A stretch of DNA of 5,158 bases. Source: Actinobacteria bacterium UBA4719. GTDB taxonomy: Bacteria > Actinomycetota > Actinomycetes > Actinomycetales > Dermatophilaceae. Positions 4,036 through 5,158 of this stretch are shown here, piece after piece (positions within the stretch are counted from its first letter, which is position 1; each line of letters begins with the position of its first letter). The stretch is taken from contig DHJN01000209.1 in assembly GCA_002404345.1 (NCBI GenBank), positions 6,281-11,438 on the forward strand, written 5' to 3'. The notes below the pieces were generated by a model, which made no database searches, was not told the DNA's origin, and was given only the letters and a program-made list of their open reading frames with translations. The translations under genes were made by a program, and so were the position numbers.

Positions 4036-5158
4036 ATGGATGCGCGCGGGCTCGCCGACCAGCTACGTCCCCTCCTGGGTGACGACGCGATCATCACGGA
4101 CCACCAGCGCCTGCGCACGTACGAGTGCGACGGACTGACGCACTACAAGGTGATTCCCGCGCTCGTGGTGCTGGTCGACACGACGGCCCACGTTGCCGCC
4201 GTCGTCCGGGCGTGCGCCGACGCCAAGGTGCCGTTCGTGGCGCGGGGCTCGGGCACCGGCCTGTCCGGCGGCGCCCTCCCGCACGCGGACGGCGTGCTGA
4301 TCGTGATGTCCAGGATGCGAGAGATCCTCGAGATCGACCGGGCCAACCAGCGGGCCGTCGTCGAGCCCGGCGTGATCAACCTCCAGCTGACCCGGGCAGC
4401 GCAGCCGCAGGGCTACTACTACGCACCCGACCCGTCAAGCCAGCAGGTCTGCTCGATCGGTGGGAACGTCGCCGAGAACTCGGGCGGCGCGCATTGTCTG
4501 AAGTACGGTTTCACCACCAACCACGTCACCGGGCTCGAGCTGGTGACCCCCGGTGGTGAGGTCGTGCAGATCGGCGGCAAGGCCGTCGACGCACCGGGCT
4601 ACGACCTGCTGGGCGCGCTCGTGGGATCGGAGGGGACCCTGGGTATCGCCACCAAGGTGACCGTCCGGCTGACCCGCACGCCCGAGGCGGTGCGCACCCT
4701 GCTTGCGGCCTTCTCACACACCGACCAGGCCGGCGCGGCCGTGTCCGCGATCATCGGGGCCGGGGTCATCCCGGCGGCGATCGAGATGATGGACGCGCTG
4801 GCGATCGAGGCAGCAGAGGCAGCCGTCCACTGCGGCTATCCGGACGGTGCGGGCGCAGTGCTGATCGTCGAGCTGGACGGTCCGGCCGCAGAGGTGGCCC
4901 ACCAGTTCGACGAGGTGGAGGCGTTCTGCCGTGACAACGGTGCGTTCGAGATCCGCATCGCGGCCGATGAGGCCGAGCGGGCGTTGTTCTGGAAGGGGCG
5001 CAAGTCCGCCTTCGCCGCGGTCGGGCGGATCAGTCCCGACTACATCGTCCAGGACGGCGTCATCCCGCGGACCGCTCTGCCCGAGGTCCTGCGGCGCATC
5101 GCTGCGATCTCGGACGAGGCAGGCGTGCGTGTTGCCAACGTCTTCCACGCCGGCGACG
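4036..5158 (+). CDS. glcD: GlcD-type FAD-linked glycolate/lactate oxidase subunit, 3' end outside window
   Basis: The first 374 residues of a FAD-dependent 2-hydroxyacid dehydrogenase run off the right edge; family members have about 460-500 residues. The N-terminal PCMH-type FAD domain (about 35-215) shows VARGSGTGLSGGALP (68-82), YAPDPSSQQVCSIGGNVAEN (129-148), SGGAHCLKYG (149-158) and VGSEGTLGI (196-204). The C-terminal FAD-oxidase domain follows, with IEMMD (249-253), WKGRKSAF (319-326), DYIVQDGVIPRTALPEVL (335-352) and FHAGD (370-374), the start of the conserved HxGDGN motif whose His sits at the active site. GlcD oxidises glycolate to glyoxylate, usually with partners GlcE and an iron-sulfur GlcF; D-lactate is an alternative substrate for close relatives. 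ATG 4036 follows the aceB stop by four bases with only a weak GAGCGGA upstream, suggesting translational coupling. Adjacent malate synthase favours glycolate. Confidence 0.93.
   Translation, partial: MDARGLADQLRPLLGDDAIITDHQRLRTYECDGLTHYKVIPALVVLVDTTAHVAAVVRACADAKVPFVARGSGTGLSGGALPHADGVLIVMSRMREILEIDRANQRAVVEPGVINLQLTRAAQPQGYYYAPDPSSQQVCSIGGNVAENSGGAHCLKYGFTTNHVTGLELVTPGGEVVQIGGKAVDAPGYDLLGALVGSEGTLGIATKVTVRLTRTPEAVRTLLAAFSHTDQAGAAVSAIIGAGVIPAAIEMMDALAIEAAEAAVHCGYPDGAGAVLIVELDGPAAEVAHQFDEVEAFCRDNGAFEIRIAADEAERALFWKGRKSAFAAVGRISPDYIVQDGVIPRTALPEVLRRIAAISDEAGVRVANVFHAGD

Noticed and set aside
4125..4559. Plus-strand 144-codon frame inside glcD
   Set aside because: Out-of-frame shadow; the continuous frame from 4036 carries all GlcD motifs.

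Overview
The window is about two-thirds G+C or higher, with G/C-rich third codon positions, purine-rich Shine-Dalgarno sites and actinobacterial-style gene content (a possible Ku end, an MPEGHT-type Nei glycosylase, an IclR regulator next to a class A malate synthase). It is most likely chromosomal DNA of an actinomycete. The genus cannot be fixed from the sequence alone. No tRNA, rRNA, CRISPR array, insertion sequence or phage gene was seen.

Layout. (1) Positions 1-897 hold the last codons of an upstream gene that looks like the C-terminal tail of bacterial Ku, then three bases later a complete Fpg/Nei-family DNA glycosylase. This looks like a small DNA-repair operon. (2) Positions 845-1315, minus strand, hold a HbpS/GlcG-family (DUF336) protein whose 3' end overlaps the glycosylase gene tail to tail. 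(3) Positions 1316-1406 are a short divergent control region. (4) Positions 1407-2273 encode an IclR-family regulator that begins with five in-frame 15-bp repeats. (5) Positions 2274-2453 are an unusually structured intergenic region: a 20-bp tandem repeat array, a promoter candidate, an IclR-type palindrome and an AT-rich leader. (6) Positions 2454-4031 encode malate synthase A. (7) From 4036 to the window edge runs a GlcD-type FAD-dependent glycolate oxidase subunit, starting four bases after the malate synthase stop.

The genes from 845 onward read as one metabolic module. GlcD-type enzymes oxidise glycolate to glyoxylate, and malate synthase condenses glyoxylate with acetyl-CoA to give malate. 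GlcG-like proteins accompany these enzymes in the E. coli glc operon. The IclR protein lies between the GlcG-like gene and aceB-glcD and probably controls both sides. The most unusual content is non-coding: the four-copy 20-bp array ending in a palindrome that overlaps the likely aceB -35 box, and the 5 x 15-bp repeat at the start of the regulator gene. Everything else belongs to known families; I see no clear sign of an entirely new system.
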